From Myxococcota bacterium (lineage in GTDB: Bacteria > Myxococcota_A > Polyangia > JAAYKL01): a DNA stretch of 64,000 bases. A model generated the notes under the pieces. The model was not told the DNA's origin. It was given only the letters and a program-made list of their open reading frames with translations, and ran no database searches. Below, one piece after another: positions 63,952 to 64,000 of this stretch; positions within the stretch are counted from its first letter, which is position 1; every line of letters starts with the position of its first letter. The stretch lies in contig JASJCT010000017.1 of NCBI GenBank assembly GCA_030065855.1, forward strand, positions 54,470-118,469, written 5' to 3'. Position numbers and translations under genes: made by a program.

Positions 63952-64000
63952 TTCAATTGTCCAAGCAATTGTTTTCAAAGGTAAAATTCGATTGGACGTG

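Overview
The window looks like a chromosome segment of a Myxococcota-type bacterium (formerly Deltaproteobacteria), probably uncultured. The clues are a FrzS-like pseudo-receiver/coiled-coil protein, eukaryote-style Ser/Thr kinase and PP2C signalling, an FHA-AAA+ regulator, an NtrC-type regulator facing a sigma-54-like promoter, a steroid 5-alpha-reductase-family protein, and an unusually large set of lipoproteins. About 14 of roughly 47 genes encode predicted lipoproteins, and eight of these carry a long Ser-Asp/Thr-Asp linker between the lipid anchor and a C-terminal domain. This assignment is inference from gene content. I saw no tRNA, rRNA, CRISPR array or insertion sequence.

Layout. 0-5.2 kb: two lipoproteins, one cut by the window edge and one giant with 20 CTDC-type Cys repeats. 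5.5-10.1 kb: a polytopic membrane protein, then a four-gene minus-strand envelope operon (LpxL-type acyltransferase, small possible STAS-like protein, GT2 glycosyltransferase, LAB_N membrane protein). 10.2-13.6 kb: ExbB, ExbD and a FrzS-like protein. 13.7-21.4 kb: cupin, lipoprotein, TrpS, two SD/TD-linker lipoproteins (one ending in a four-CxxCH heme module), amidohydrolase, Nudix-like protein, 5-alpha-reductase-like protein. 21.5-27.1 kb: FtsH, a DUF4397 lipoprotein, and a divergent NtrC-type response regulator with a sigma-54-like promoter between the last two.

27.1-32 kb: a frameshifted propeller lipoprotein flanked by short direct repeats, then a minus-strand operon of a B12-binding radical SAM enzyme, a free-standing cobalamin domain with the CarH Wx9EH signature, and a PAS histidine kinase overlapping it. 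32-41.8 kb: a HEAT lipoprotein behind a consensus promoter, DUF523-DUF1722, the SbcD/SbcC nuclease operon, and a single-chain CrtI-CrtB carotenoid enzyme. 41.8-46.2 kb: FHA-AAA+ regulator divergent from a membrane Ser/Thr kinase, a DUF4015 protein, a small lipoprotein. 46.2-53.4 kb: xerC-hslV-hslU, then DnaJ-TPR, DnaK and a winged-helix-like protein. 53.4-64 kb: lamin-tail lipoprotein, a membrane protein with a CHAT/caspase-like His/Cys pair, PP2C, TetR, HEAT/TPR proteins, OmpA lipoprotein, and two paralogous MopE-motif/propeller lipoproteins.

Two themes stand out. First, a modular display platform: lipobox, simple-sequence SD/TD linker, interchangeable terminal domain (heme, LTD, jelly-roll, DUF4397, propeller). 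Second, a possible cobalamin light- or B12-sensing kinase module about 10 kb from a carotenoid gene. Both functional readings are hypotheses.
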